64,000 nt of DNA from the NCBI GenBank assembly GCA_947561585.1, contig CANNZV010000515.1, positions 124,001-188,000 on the forward strand. Reading direction: 5' to 3'. The notes below the pieces were generated by a model. That model ran no database searches. It was not told the origin of the DNA and worked only from the letters and a program-made list of their open reading frames with translations. Below are positions 11,222 through 23,252 of this stretch, one piece after another (the stretch's first letter is position 1; every line of letters begins with the position of its first letter). The DNA is from Caprella mutica (taxonomy: Eukaryota; Arthropoda; Malacostraca; Amphipoda; Caprellidae). The translations under genes were made by a program, and so were the position numbers.

Positions 11222-13595
11222 CTGCAACATCACTCAAAATAATATTCGGAGTTATGTCACTGAGAGGAAATTCAATGCAAGATCGATGCAAAATAAATAT
11301 ATAATAATAATATATGTGATTAGAATAAGTTAGACAGGAACAATAATTTAATAACAGTTAACGGACAGATATTAAAGAGTTAGGAAGTGGAATTTGTTGA
11401 ATTTGCAGTGTAAATAATTGAACTCGGATGATGTTCGATATTTATATCAAAAAGCTTGACTGTGTAATGGTGCATTCAAATTAGCAAAACCAACAAAAGA
11501 TTAATCAAACAAATATTCGGATCAACATTAATGTATTTATTTGTATTTTGTTTGTAAAATTCAACCGGAAGTATTTTGAAACGAAATATGCAATAAATGT
11601 AATCATAGAGTTTGCATTGCAATATATTTTATAATAATAATATTGCACTTATGATAATTAATTTGCAATTCGATGAATTGTTGCTTTACGGAGTGAAAAG
11701 ATGGTTCGTTTAATTTAATCTTTTTTTTTTTTTTTTAAACATTATCTTTTCATCAAAAACAAGAAGAATAAATTCTTTACAGAAGAGGCTTTCAAATTGG
11801 CAAGTTCAAAATATCTAGTAGAACATTTTTCAAAATGATTTTAATAACGTAAAAAAGAATAAATATTATGAAATTTATTGAACGCTAAATTTTCAAGAGA
11901 CAGCCTCAAATTTATATCTAATGATGTCAAAATACACAGATTCATAAAATAATTAAAGTATACTATAATATTATTGTTGCAAAAATGACACACGTGGATA
12001 GAATATGACAATATGTACTACATGCTAGCATTTATTTTCTCACAGTGAATTATTTGCTCATGTTTTTTGCCTAAATGTTTTTCATTATAAAGAAATGCAA
12101 TGTTAAAAATAAGCCACATCATAATAATAAAAGGTTTATATTTACCTTAAAAAGAAAAACTTAAAAAGATTGAAAATTGTCAGAGATAATACTATCATTT
12201 TAAATATTTTTTTAGTTTTTTAGTTTACCTATTCTTCTTGTTTTCAATACGAATTATTAATTTTAACAAATCAAGAATATATAAATACTATTAACTCTAC
12301 TAACCTATCCATCAAAAGTTTGCTACCTACCTAACCGCAGGTGTGCCTGAACAAGCTATTACTTAAACTCTTATAAAATCTTAACGAATTGGCTTGTCAA
12401 CTTTTTCCTTCAAAATAACCTTCATTCAATATATTCACATTTATTGGTAAACGCCAAAGAAAATTCTTCCAATAACAAGCAATAAAATGAAATAGAAATT
12501 TCTTAGATATTACTCTTCTTAATCACTCAGTACGAAGCTTGGTGTGCGCAATTATTCTGGCACATCTCGCTAAGCCGCTAAGGGTTACACTTAACTGATT
12601 ATAGCGAGACATTCACCCTTATGTCTCAAACACACTCGTGCTTCTCATTCCTGGAGAGAGCTCTGATATGCTTTTAAAATATAAGAATAAATGCTCATAA
12701 TATTAGTATCTAACCATATCTCATCTTCTTTTTATTTAATCGTATGTAATTATGTGGAAAACCAAAAGTCATGAAAAGACAGCTTCCAAATCGATTTAAA
12801 AGTAAAAATGCTATTATCATTTTTCCATGAGGACATATACACAATAAAATTTCCGAATAATGGCTTTGAGACATTTTAATATATTAGTCTGGGTACACGA
12901 CAACTAATTTGTAAGATTTGAATAATATAAAAATAGAAAAACAGTGATTTGTGAATCTAGCAACTCACTGATAATACTTGCACTATTATTTTAATTGAAT
13001 CATTATTAAATTAATACATTACAATTATCCTTTTGAATTTTAAGAATTCAATTTAAATAGAATTTCATTTTTCTGCTTGATTTAATAATAAATACAAGTT
13101 TATTTGAAAGAATTTAGTTTATTATTATATACCCAAAGTTATGCAATATGTTATATGCTAATAATCTCCAATAAAACTAATACATGCTAATTTATATGCT
13201 CTTAATTTATTTGTTTTCATTTTAACATATATTGTCTGTGCAAGTACAGCAATAAGGATTAAAGGTTACCTTTCCTTCCTTCCCCAAATGCAATTCATTA
13301 TGGTCAACACGTAACTCGTATAAAATTCATGGGCCAGTAAGATAAGAGGTAGCACGGTCACATCAAATATGAATAATGCTTAGCTACAAGCTAAGGCAAA
13401 GTTAGTTGAATCATTTAATCTATTTCTTGAAAAAATTGTATTACATCATTTACGAAATTGTAAGGTAGACATATTATTCTAACGGATAAATTTTATCATA
13501 TTCTCCTCTAGTTCTTTTTTAGGACTTATATATTTTTCTTGTAGGAAAACTTTTAACGTCTGTGAATGTGTGCAGAACTTTGAGCAGAGAGACTA
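11222..13595. other. A+T-rich non-coding stretch
   Basis: A poly-T run lies near 11721-11738. Slightly GC-richer patches at 12540-12660 and 13260-13370 have no sustained frame. No gene or bounded element is seen. Confidence 0.6.
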
Positions 13596-14516
13596 TTGAC
13601 CGTTGAATGCTCTCAGGTAATCCAGTTGAGGGGTGTTTGTTTTCTTGTAGCATTATTTTCTGTTTGGCCATTCAAAAAAATGTTGTTGTTTTTATTTTCA
13701 TGGTTGAGAAATATAATTTTTTCTGTAGCTCTCGTGGTACATGCAATATTCGAGAAGGAAGATTTAAATTTGCATTGTGCTCTGGAAGGTTCCACAGGTC
13801 GTGTGTGGGTCTGACCCGATTGCAGACGTCAATTATAATAAGATTGCTTTGGGCAAGGTACGATCACCGAACCCAAGGAGCGGTCCAATCAGCTGGTGAA
13901 TTTGGAAGCTGTCGTATCAGGTTGAGAGTCCAAAATACGATTCTAATGGGAGCTGTGATAGCTTTGAGGGGAGCCCTTCACCGGTCATTGCAGGAGGTTT
14001 ATTTTCAAAAGACCCAATTAGCATGAAACAGTGAAAAGTTTTCAGACAGTGAAGTAGTAGAGTAGTTCGTGAGCTTTTATCTTCGGATGGACAGACCCAA
14101 CGGAATGAAGAGACTATCACAGTGTTGAGGTCTAAATATCTGCCTGTCCCGCAAGACCAGATGATATCAGAGCCTCCGGTAAAGTTTCTAGTTGTTTCGG
14201 AAGAGAATGTCCGGAAGGCTGTTATTTTTTTCTGTTCTTGTTTAGACCAGAAACATTTAGAGTTCATTTTAAGAAGTTTTTAACCCATTCTTCTGCAGAG
14301 GCTAGAGTATGTCTTTTAACCACTCTGACAGATTTTTGAATGCCTTATCTACTCTTATGGAGCAAAATGGTGGACATTAAAACCAAAAAGGATGGTGGCA
14401 TCTGACCCAAAGCAATTTGGCAATACCTTGCCGAGGTTTGCTGACAAGATTGGTGCACACCCCATATCACACTCTCTTGGTAGTAAATTAAGACTGGTTC
14501 CAACAAACAATTTAGG
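13596..14516 (+). pseudogene. Non-LTR retrotransposon relic (zinc finger and RT N-part)
   Basis: A GC-richer plus-strand stretch carries frame-broken pieces of a non-LTR polyprotein. Near 13730-13820 a cysteine/histidine cluster ends CSGRFHRSCVGLT, like the second half of a PHD-type finger found in some of these proteins. About 14070-14220 reads as ELLSSDGQTQRNEET, then LRSKYLPVPQDQ and VSEENVRKAV. From about 14365, KPKRMVASDPKQFGNTLPRF and ADKIGAHPISHSLGSKLR match, from memory of the family, the start of the RT palm (KDGGxRPIAVGNTLRRLAAK). The reading breaks off at LGV, exactly where the GGTACACGGAAAACTG element begins, so that insertion or a deletion removed the rest. No YADD box is present. 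The open frames at 13607-14026 and 14392-14658 are only parts of this relic. Confidence 0.6.
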
Positions 14517-15793
14517 GGTACACGGAAAACTGCCAGGCGGAAAACTGCCGAAGCGGAAAACTGCCAGGCGGAAAACTGCCAAGCGGAAAACTGCCAGTCA
14601 CTTATTGGCAATTTATTTATTTTTTACTTTTGATAAACACATTTTAAAAACATTTTAATTCATAAAAAACATCGTTAGCCATTCTTCAAGGGATTAAGGA
14701 GACATTAATTTTTTACAGTTATTTCTAAAGTATATAGATTATTGGATTACTTAATATTCAATGGTAAATAGTATTTCAACAAAGCTACTTTATTAAACAC
14801 ACACCAAACCAAATTAAGTACACACAAAGGAATTATAAAATTACCATTTTTAACTTATTTGTTAAATCACGTACATTTTAAAAACATGTATATATTTATG
14901 TATCTATATAGGATTTTATATGTTTATAAGATAAATAATTTATATCTTGTATATTATATATTAAGTGAATGTTAAATCACTTATATGTATGTTCAATATT
15001 TATTACATTTACAATTTTATTCTCCATAGCATCAACACCTTCATTTTTACAATTTTCATTTATATGTAAAAGTATCATTAATTTATATGCAATCCAATTC
15101 GAGCGAGTGAAATTGTCAGAGAATTAGGTTGATAGTATCAGTTTGATAATCATAGACATAGATGTTGTGTTGCAAATTCTAAATATTTCACTAAAATACA
15201 CGAATTTGTTTTATAATGAGTACAAGCGAATATTAAGCTTGAAGGCTTGTTCAATTATCAAAATATAAACAAAAATGAAATAATTAGACACTAAACCCGT
15301 TATGAAATGATATTTTAGAGATGAGTTGTGTAAACAAAGAAATTGTACTCTGTCCCTAATGTGTACAATCATTTCTTTGTTTCTTCTTCTTCCAGTATTT
15401 TCTATGAAAGGTTTTATTTTTTAATTTATATCATGTATTTTATTTTTTACTGTAATATTTATATGGACACATGACACACTGTAACAAACTCACTGTTAGG
15501 ATCACGTAAATGTGCATACGGTGGTTAAACTAGGGAAATAATAATAATAATGTAATATTTATATACTAATATATTTTATGTATTTTTTCTAATGAAGAAA
15601 AACTATATTTTTGTTTTGTATACTAAGTAAAAAAATGTTCCCTTAACTCCATTCAACTAAGAGCGAACGTCGTTTTTTTTCAAATCAAAATGTTATTACT
15701 GACTAAAGTCATTAAATTCAGAAAGTGACTGTCAGTTTTCCGCCTGGCAGTTTTCCGTTTCGGCATTTTCCGCCTGACAGTTTTCCGAACACC
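14517..15793. mobile_element. 1.28-kb element with GGAAAACTGCC word-repeat ends
   Basis: The left end (14517-14600) is GGTACAC followed by five copies of the word CGGAAAACTGCCAGG or a close variant, 13-16 bp apart. The right end (15730-15793) carries the same words inverted (CAGTTTTCCGCCTGG) and closes TTCCGAACACC. Between them lies A+T-rich sequence with no credible gene. The element interrupts a reverse-transcriptase relic. A single further terminus, GGTACACGGAAAACTACGAG, sits at 38676, so the family is dispersed. The repeated-word inverted ends resemble foldback elements. I could not settle the target duplication. Frames that read QFSAWQFSAWQF-like strings here are translations of the word array. 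Confidence 0.7.
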
Positions 15794-15805
15794 ATCAATA
15801 GTCCA

Positions 15806-16405
15806 TATGTGTAAAGTTGGAACGAAGGAAGATAATAGTTTAACAGTTTTCTTTCTACGGAATCATTGCAAATTTGTATTATGCCCCAAATTAGGGCGCT
15901 GTTATCGCATAACTTAATTTTAAAACACTAGACTATGGAAACTGCCAGTAAATATAAATAAATTGTAGATTGTCGTTGCTTTCCTGGAACAAGTTAAATA
16001 CAATATAGAAATAAGGAACTACTAAACATTTCGGTTATTCTACAGTTATATGCTAACTGTTGCTCCACGCTTTGATGAAAAATTAGAAATAAAAAATTAG
16101 CCAAATAAAGTATTTACGAAGAACTTGGCTATGGAATCTAAGACAATAGCTAGCAAAGTCTACAGAGGCTGATGTGTGACCTTTCGATCAGTAATCCTAC
16201 ATGACAACTGAACAAGACGTCTGCTGGTTACCTGACGTCTGACTAAATGTTCCAGTAGTATATACTAAAATTTCAGTAGATAAGTTAAAGTGTTTTAAAA
16301 TTAAGTTCTGCGATAACAGCGCCCTCATTTGGTGCATACTACAAATTTACAATGATTCTGTAGAAAGGAAACTGTTAAATTTTATTCGTCCAACTTTACA
16401 TATAT
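15806..16405. mobile_element. 0.6-kb element with about 120-bp inverted repeats
   Basis: Arms at 15806-15930 and 16289-16405 are inverted copies. Shared strings include TGTAAAGTTGG, TTTAACAGTTT, TTTCTAC-GAATCATTG, AGGGCGCTGTTATCGCA and AACTTAATTTTAAAACACT. The interior is short and has no protein. It starts only about 12 bp after the previous element, so the two are adjacent insertions. The superfamily is not determined. Confidence 0.75.
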
Positions 16406-16434
16406 TGATTATTTATATTGCAGGAATACTAATT

Positions 16435-16562
16435 TTGTTTTTGTCGGTGTGGGCTTTTGTCGGTGTGGGCTTTTGCCTGTATGGGCTTTTGTCCGAGTGG
16501 GCTTTTGTCTGTGTAGGCTTTTGTCGGAGTGGGCTTTTGTCTGTGTGGGCTTTTGGCAGTGT
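16435..16562. repeat. 16-bp tandem repeat, 7-8 copies
   Basis: The unit gtgggcttttgtcggt starts at 16449 and repeats every 16 bp to about 16560, with variants such as gtgggcttttgtctgt and atgggcttttgtccga. The overlapping open frames (plus 16405-16698, minus 16409-16663) translate the array and are not genes. It lies about 30 bp downstream of an inverted-repeat element and is similar in texture to word-repeat ends, but I saw no inverted partner. Confidence 0.9.
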
Positions 16563-17942
16563 TGTTGCTCCTTACGGGAAAGGTACAAAAGAACGTTTGT
16601 CAGAAAAGTCAAATAACGCGTGCAAATATTCATTAGTTCTTGATATTGCTGATCACGTTTCAATATTTCAGTTTCAGTTCCGTAAACTTACACTATAAAA
16701 TGAATGCGTAGTGAATAAATAACACAGAAGATAGTAAAAAATGTTTACGACTTTTATATGGAATATTCAGATATGCAAAGTCTTACGCGGCAACATTGTC
16801 TCTACATTGTAAAAAATATTAATTTTATTGTATCAATATTGAGGCAATGTTACCCCAAGAAACACTGTTAACAGATGTTGTATCATTATTTCACAATATC
16901 AAAATGACACACTTCTGGGAAACGGAAATCTGTTAACACGTTCCCCGCGTATTGTACCATATGTGTACCATGAGGTACTATCCACAAATGCGTATTGGTA
17001 CACATGTGGCCCAAGTCAGAAAATTTACATACATCTGAATAAATGGAAAAATCATGAAACCTTAGGTTCATTTGATTATTCCAGGGTTCGGAATACATAA
17101 ATAGATTTCAGATGATTTAAAAAATTTGAGATTTATCTATCAAAACAAATGCATTGTCCTCTTTGAACATTTTCTAAATTAGAAATTTATTATTTCCTAA
17201 AATAACAAAAATAGGCAGTATTCATAAATAACTAGACTAAATATTTAATTTAGTAATTTCCAATAGTACAAATATAGTCATCCTCTATATTAGGAAATGC
17301 AATCAATCAAAAAACGAAACATTTGAATATTCCTAATGTGAAGGCCAATATGTTATATTTATTTCTTATTCATCATTAAATAATTTTCTAGTTTCTTGTC
17401 CTTCCCGCAGTAGGTGATACCATATACACATTATATTAAGTTACCCAAAACTACTTCTGAAGAATATTTATATTATAATTTTATCATCCTACTGTTCATC
17501 ATGGAATCACTTTCTCGTAAGTTTATTAAAAATTATTTTTATTTATTTTACTCTAGGTAGTTTAGGTTGTTCATTAAGAAGTTTAAATTAGCATATCCAA
17601 TTTATTAATTCTTCATTAAATGCTAATCTTATTAGAGTCTCTTTCTAATTTTAAAATTTAATTGAGTCCAATAATAATAGTTAATGTTTAGCTGACCAAA
17701 CTTTCATAAGATTTAAATTCTACATTTAAAACTTCCTGTGTAATCTAGATAGGCCGTAAATGTTTAAAAATTTGAGAACAGTGCATATAGTCCTTCAATT
17801 GCTTTAGTTAATTTATTTTACCTAGTTGCCCCTCTATTTAATATTTCCTTGTCAATAATTCTCACTTTGTTTGCACGTGTTAAATTAGTGATCAACCAAT
17901 TTCCTATATGAATTTAAATGTTTTTTCTTCTTGATAAAAACA

Positions 17943-18180
17943 AAATCTTTGCGAATTAAAAACTAAATCTTTGCGAATTAAAAACTAAATCTTTGCGAAT
18001 TAAAAACTAAATCTTTGCGAATTAAAAACTAAATCTTTGCGAATTAAAAACTAAATCTTTGCGAATTAAAAACTAAATCTTTGCGAATTAAAAACTAAAT
18101 CTTTGTTAATTAAAAACTAAATCTTTGCGAATTAAAAACTAAATCTTTGTTAATTAAAAACTAAATCTTTGTTAATTTAG
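17943..18180. repeat. 22-bp tandem repeat, 11 copies
   Basis: The unit aaatctttgcgaattaaaaact repeats eleven times. Eight copies have tttgcgaatt and three, near the right end, have tttgttaatt. The copies abut, so this is not a spaced array. It sits inside the piggyBac-like element. Confidence 0.95.
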
Positions 18181-18367
18181 AAACCATTAAAATGTACTTT
18201 TAGGGTTTTCATTATTGTGGTATTTGTGTATTGGTTATTAATATAGATTTTTGATGTTAGTTTTCCCTCTTTACTGGGACGTTGATCATTTACGGAATAA
18301 AGAAGTAAATTCTCCCTAGAGTATCTTTATCCTTCCGTAACACCTAAAGTATAAAAGTATATATTCC

Positions 18368-18898
18368 TCAGAAATCAATGAAATATGAACAATACTCAGA
18401 GAACAAAATAAAATAATGCATACGATATGAACATAAATTGTTACTAACTAAACAATATTTTACAAAATAATCCAATAATTTTTCATTCCCTAAGAAGGAG
18501 AATAGACGATCTCTTGATTGCCATTCATTTTCTTCACCCAGATTTTGTGGCGCATCATCTTGGGATGAAATAGGATTCGCAGAGAAAGTATTAGATGTAT
18601 CCTCACCAAAATCATCATCAGATTCACTAGTTTCTAGTACTAAAGGTTCTTGCGAAAATTCCTCTGCCGAAGAATCACTTACAAATTCATTGTCATCATC
18701 TTTCTCAGGAAAAAGATCGGTGATGATCTTGTGAGGGAAAATGAACCATTTTACTTGTGTTTCGTTGTTTTCCGTAAAACGACCCAGCCTCCATGATGTC
18801 GAAACCAATGGACAAAATATTATTGGCTTATATACTAGTTTATAACACGAAAGGCAATAGTCATCGCGAGATAAGCCTATAAAACACTTGGTACACAT
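18368..18898 (-). CDS. Acidic 176-residue frame in piggyBac-like element
   Basis: The frame opens at 18898, inside the right end of the TTAA element, and runs inwards. It starts with two CxxC pairs (C2, C5, C15, C18), which could form a small zinc site. A WRLGRF-containing segment follows, then a strongly acidic Ser/Asp/Glu tract from about residue 66 to 130 (KDDDNEF, SESDDDFGED). Acidic N-terminal tracts are common in piggyBac-type transposases, and location and orientation fit a truncated one. No DDE-domain motif follows: downstream sequence is A+T-rich up to the 22-bp array. The last 30 residues look non-coding. It may be a chimera or a decayed N-terminus. Confidence 0.4.
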   Translation of the reverse strand: MCTKCFIGLSRDDYCLSCYKLVYKPIIFCPLVSTSWRLGRFTENNETQVKWFIFPHKIITDLFPEKDDDNEFVSDSSAEEFSQEPLVLETSESDDDFGEDTSNTFSANPISSQDDAPQNLGEENEWQSRDRLFSFLGNEKLLDYFVKYCLVSNNLCSYRMHYFILFSEYCSYFIDF

Positions 18899-19108
18899 AT
18901 GGTACGATACGCAATATACTATTACAAGTTTCTTCTATTTGCGTATTGTACCACGAGTTTTTTGTTTCAAATTACTGTTATGGTATATGACAACACACTC
19001 ACTTCCTTTTATTGACGCTGCCAAGCTGCACACTGGCTAATTTATCAAAAGAAATGTGACGCAATAGCGGGTTTGATTGCAAATGAGCATACGCGGGGAA
19101 CGTGTTAA

Positions 19109-20179
19109 GGAAATTCATGAATGATAAAGTTAGTTAATTAATCCAATTAACTATTAATTACACTTAATTAATGCAGCATGTTAACAAGTCAATTGATTAT
19201 CAATTATAATTGCTTGTATCGGTATTTGAAATTAGAAAATTAATTATTGAATAAAACGAGATGAAAACGAGTTTTCAGATTTAAATAATTAGATAACATT
19301 ATAATTTTAGTATTCGCATATAAAATTTATAGGAACAGTTCGAAAGCTATTGCACTTAAAACCTTGTGAAGCATTTTCAAACGTATCTTTATTCTTCATT
19401 TATTCTCAGAATAACAATAACTATCATTTCTTAATTATAACCATTGATATATTTAACAGCTTATAATATACTATAATATTCTCCACTATTATATGGAACA
19501 AAGAAGATGGTATCCTATAGAAATATATTCCATTTCTTTTTAGTTCATAACAAGTTTGCCCAAAGACGACTCTACCTACTATCAAATTTATCTATAATAC
19601 ACACTAATGAATCTATAGAACGAAAATATATTAAATATATCCTTAAATATTTTTTTTCTGTAACCAATGTACAGTATTATTAGAAATGTTTATTTAATAT
19701 CAGCGAAACATTTATCCACTGCCAAAAAAGATGGCTAGCTACCCAGTCTCATACCGCTGAGCAAAATATGTTCCAGATCATCGCTAGAACAGTTAGGGTC
19801 ACATCGCTAAGTTTATTTCCCGCATTCACTATTCGGAAAATACCTTATGAATGTCGACCAGAAAATTCTTATTAGCAAGGATAGATATGCGGGCAGCAAA
19901 AACAGAACATACACTACTATCATAATATTCTATGAATATTGAGGATTTCTAGTAAAACATATATTCGAATAATAATATAATAATAATTCGAAGAGCTTCC
20001 GTTGAGAAAAATAGCATATGCAGATCTTGTTTTACGATAAAGAATGTTGCGGAAACTATTTGGTGATTGTTTGATATTAAATTTACATAAATGAATCATA
20101 AATTTCCACTTATGCTGTTTCACTATAATAACGAATCAAGAGAATAGTATATAATGTATGTATTTTCAAAGTATATTAG
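19109..20179. other. A+T-rich non-coding stretch
   Basis: No gene is seen between the two TTAA elements. Confidence 0.6.
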
Positions 20180-20183
20180 TTAA

Positions 20184-21008
20184 GGGGATCTTGTCGTGGT
20201 TTTTGAAATTTATACCAATTTTTTTACTTTAGTTAGCTAGAAAGCAGTCTAAAGAAAACGTACAGAAAATTTCAGTTCGCGGTGTCGGCTGGAAGTGGAT
20301 CAGGGGTGCGAATAATGGAGCAGATGGGGTGGGGGAGACTTTGATTGTTTTTGTGTTGTTGTTGTGAAAAATCCTCCCAATTGTTGTAGATGGCATTGTC
20401 GTAGCCATTAGGGCCCTGCGCCCCCCCCCCCCTCTCGAACGACCTAGTGTCATATATAGCCTACACATTTTGGAAGAAGGCCTCGTCGTAGCCAGGAGGG
20501 ACCTTTGGGCTCCCCGAAGCAACCTGATGAGCTTTTTTGTTTACTCCAATATCTCTGTAACACTTTTACTCAAATTATACTCGCGCCAAGTCTATAGACT
20601 CAATGGGAGTTGGTCATATAAGAAGATTTTATAAAGAAGCTAATCTGTTTAGCTCGAAATTCCTAAAATCGCCAAGTGAGCTCTTTTGAATTTCGATCTC
20701 TAACTTTTTTGATTAAAAAAAATGCAAAAAATAAAATAACAAAATATCTAGATCGAAATTCAAGAAGAGCTCACTTAACGATCTAAGGAATGACGAGCTA
20801 AACATAATAGCTTCTATAATTTTTTCTGTAGGACCAACCCCCATTGAGTCTGTAGATTTGGTGCGAGTATAACCTTTCGTGGGGGGCCCATAATGAAAAA
20901 TGTACACGAACAACTTCAAAGATTCGGAGCATTTTACACCTTATGTCAAAATCTCATCTCAATCGGACAAGTATTATTGGTAGCTAACAAAAAAACGTGA
21001 CGATCCCC
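20184..21008. mobile_element. TTAA-flanked element with internal palindrome, 825 bp
   Basis: TTAA occurs at 20180-20183 and 21009-21012. The ends are GGGGATCTTGTCGTGGTTTTTG on the left in part, and GGGGATCGTCACGTTTTTTTG read inward from the right; the first seven bases are identical. TTAGCTA words recur subterminally (about 20232 and, inverted, 20981). A C-run of about 12 bases lies near 20420. The only longer open frame (minus 20229-20522) spans this GC-rich tract and shows no domain. Either a piggyBac-like or a Kolobok-like origin fits the TTAA target. Confidence 0.65.
20573..20872. repeat. Long palindrome, arms about 135 bp
   Basis: The arms 20573-20711 and 20735-20872 are inverted copies at roughly 80% identity by eye. 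Paired strings include TACTCGC-CCAA, AGACTCAATGGG-GTTGGTC, TTTAGCTCG, AAGTGAGCTCTT and TTGAATTTCGATCT. The spacer is only about 23 bp of A-rich sequence, so a transcript would fold into one long stem. It occupies the right-hand part of the TTAA element. Confidence 0.85.
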
Positions 21009-21012
21009 TTAA

Positions 21013-23171
21013 ACAATATCGAATCTAAGAAGTTATTTAAACTCTGCGTTGAAGGTTTTTTCAGATTTCAAGCTTTCGAATAGAGAGATTTCTATTCATC
21101 ATCAGGAGAAAGGTGGAAACCTGGACCTGACAATGAATTTTATGTTAATAATTATAACCAAAAGCCTATTTATACTCACCAGAGTTTAAATAACCTCTAA
21201 TATTATGGATTTCCTTTCCCGTTGAGTTTGAATCTTTTCAATCAAATATCGAATCTTTCACTACTTTCAGTTTCACCCCTACCAAGAAGAAGACATTGAA
21301 AAATATCCAATGAATATTTGGTCAGTTTTACAAATAAATATTATAAATCAAGCAATGCTAAATGATTATTCTGATAAATATTCTATGGATAAATATTATA
21401 TGTATGACTATATATTTTCCCATCAAGCATTAGATACAATAGTCTTGAGATTGCTAAAGTCAATCTTTTTCTTATTACAGACTATAGTAATCATCTTTTC
21501 TCTTCCATAAATTATATATATCGTGTACATTTGTTAAGTAGCATACAGATAAGTTTGTCTATGAGATATGATTTCATATTTGTCAACAAAAAAATTTAAA
21601 ACAGATCTGTGATGTGAATTCCGAAATTTTTTACATATTCCATCCTTTCACTGTTATAACATTATATATGAATCAATTCGTTATTCAGCTTCTATAAAAA
21701 AGTATGATTCACTCTCAATGAATATGAAGTGAGTGATTTAGTGTACTGAATTTACTAAGAATGTATTTATTTTAAACAAAATATAAGAAATACATAAATT
21801 TTATATATAAATACATATATTTCATATTGAATATAGGTCTCATGAGTACTGCAAAATTTAACACTTTTTCTTTTATATAATGCTTCAAAATACTCTCTAT
21901 AGGGGTAAAATGACACAAATTGCTGTAATATTTTCATAGGATGAAGTAGAAGAAACCACAGTTTTGCATTTTTCGAGTCATTCGAGGAATTTGCAGCTCA
22001 GAAAGTTTGGTGAATTTAGTAAAAGAATTCAGTGGAACAAGGATGTAAATTGGAGTCTTTCCAACATTCTTTGCTCAACTGACAATCTGGTGTGACATCA
22101 TCTATGGAATGGATGGAATTGGAGACTTCGTTATAAACGAATGAATTGCACACTCCTGTCTGCACTCACCAAATATTGAAAAGTTCCGTTATTTTTCTAT
22201 CTTTCGGTAGTAACAGGATTATTTACTTTATTCAAAACACTTTGGACCTTATTCTTCGTTCGATTCTCTTTAAATGATGGCGGTGTGTTGTTTTTAAAAT
22301 GAAACTATATTAACTTGTGTGTACGGGGTCTATCTAACGTTTTGAGAGATTTTCTTAGTTCTTGAACGGGCATATCATTATCGGGTAAAAGATCTACCTA
22401 CCATATAGACCCCATTTCTTTTCCTTTATTTTTCATTTATTCATTTCTATAAGAATAAAAGATCATTGTTCCTCAAATCCATTTTAAAATTTATATATTG
22501 AAAGTTGTAAATTCGAATGTTTCTTTTGACATTCGTTCGCAAATTGTCCATTGATTTGTTTAGTAATAAAATTAATGCATTAAAAATATTATGGTAAGTA
22601 ATTAGAGAGGAGTATATGAACACTTTGTCTTATCATTTGTTTCTCTAATATTCAAACCAAAACAGTGAACAAAATATCATAAGCTAATAGTTATTACTTT
22701 GGTTGCCAATTTCGTGAACCATTTAATTCTTTACAATATAAAACGAATTTCATAGAACATTTAACAGTTATCATCACGTGAATGAATTGCACTTCGATGC
22801 AAATTAGTTTTATACACATTTAATGTATTATTCGTAAAATATTTCATTTAAAATATATTTATACTTATACGCATACTTCATATTTGTTATATTATTCAAA
22901 AAATTATTATAAAATATAGATCTTTTTGTTAAATATATTTTCATCATCCAGAAAATACTAAATACATTCACTTTTTTATTAAAACATTTATTCAAATATT
23001 TTTTATATGGGATAGGCTCATAATTAAACTTGAGAATCCTTCTACTTGATTGAACATGAAAAATAATTAATTCCAAGAGAGAAGCTGATTTTCGCTGTAT
23101 TAATTAATTAATTAATACGGAGGTATATATTTTATAGAGGAAATAATTAATAGTAGATAGCAAAAAATAAA
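21013..23171. other. Non-coding stretch
   Basis: No gene or bounded element is seen. A perfect run of alternating TAAT/ATTA lies near 23100-23115. Confidence 0.55.
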
Positions 23172-23252
23172 ATGACTGAGAATCAAATGACCAGGAACCA
23201 ATTGACCGGGGATCAAATGATTGGGAATCAAGTAGCGGGGATCAAATTATTG
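23172..23252. repeat. Short word array, GGGGATCAAATGACC type
   Basis: Five degenerate copies of a 15-bp word follow each other: gagaatcaaatgacc, aggaaccaattgacc, ggggatcaaatgatt, gggaatcaagtag and cggggatcaaatt. No inverted partner was found nearby. The texture matches the other word arrays in this window. Confidence 0.75.

Larger units (their letters stand above)
16937..19104 (-). mobile_element. piggyBac-like element, TTAA target, 2.17 kb
   Basis: TTAA at 16933-16936 and 19105-19108 flank a perfect 16-bp inverted repeat, CACGTTCCCCGCGTAT. Subterminal copies of GCGTAT-GTACCATATGTGTACC occur on both sides (about 16947-16970 and, inverted, 18894-18915). A TTAA target plus a short TIR starting with C are hallmarks of piggyBac-type elements; Kolobok also uses TTAA. 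The element holds a 176-codon acidic open frame on the minus strand and a 22-bp minisatellite, but no full transposase, so it is probably non-autonomous. A related, more diverged terminus is seen at 29563. Confidence 0.75.

Noticed and set aside
14345..14658. Open frames rich in AWQFSAWQFS or GKLPKRKTAR-type repeats
   Set aside because: They translate the GGAAAACTGCC word array at the end of a mobile element.
16405..16698. Open frames on both strands across 16.4-16.7 kb
   Set aside because: They are explained by the 16-bp tandem repeat.
17943..18180. Regular short repeats suggestive of a CRISPR array
   Set aside because: The units abut with no unique spacers, and the context is eukaryotic and inside a transposon.
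20229..20522. 97-codon minus-strand frame
   Set aside because: It is driven by a local GC-rich tract and a C-run inside a TTAA element, with no domain or conserved motif.
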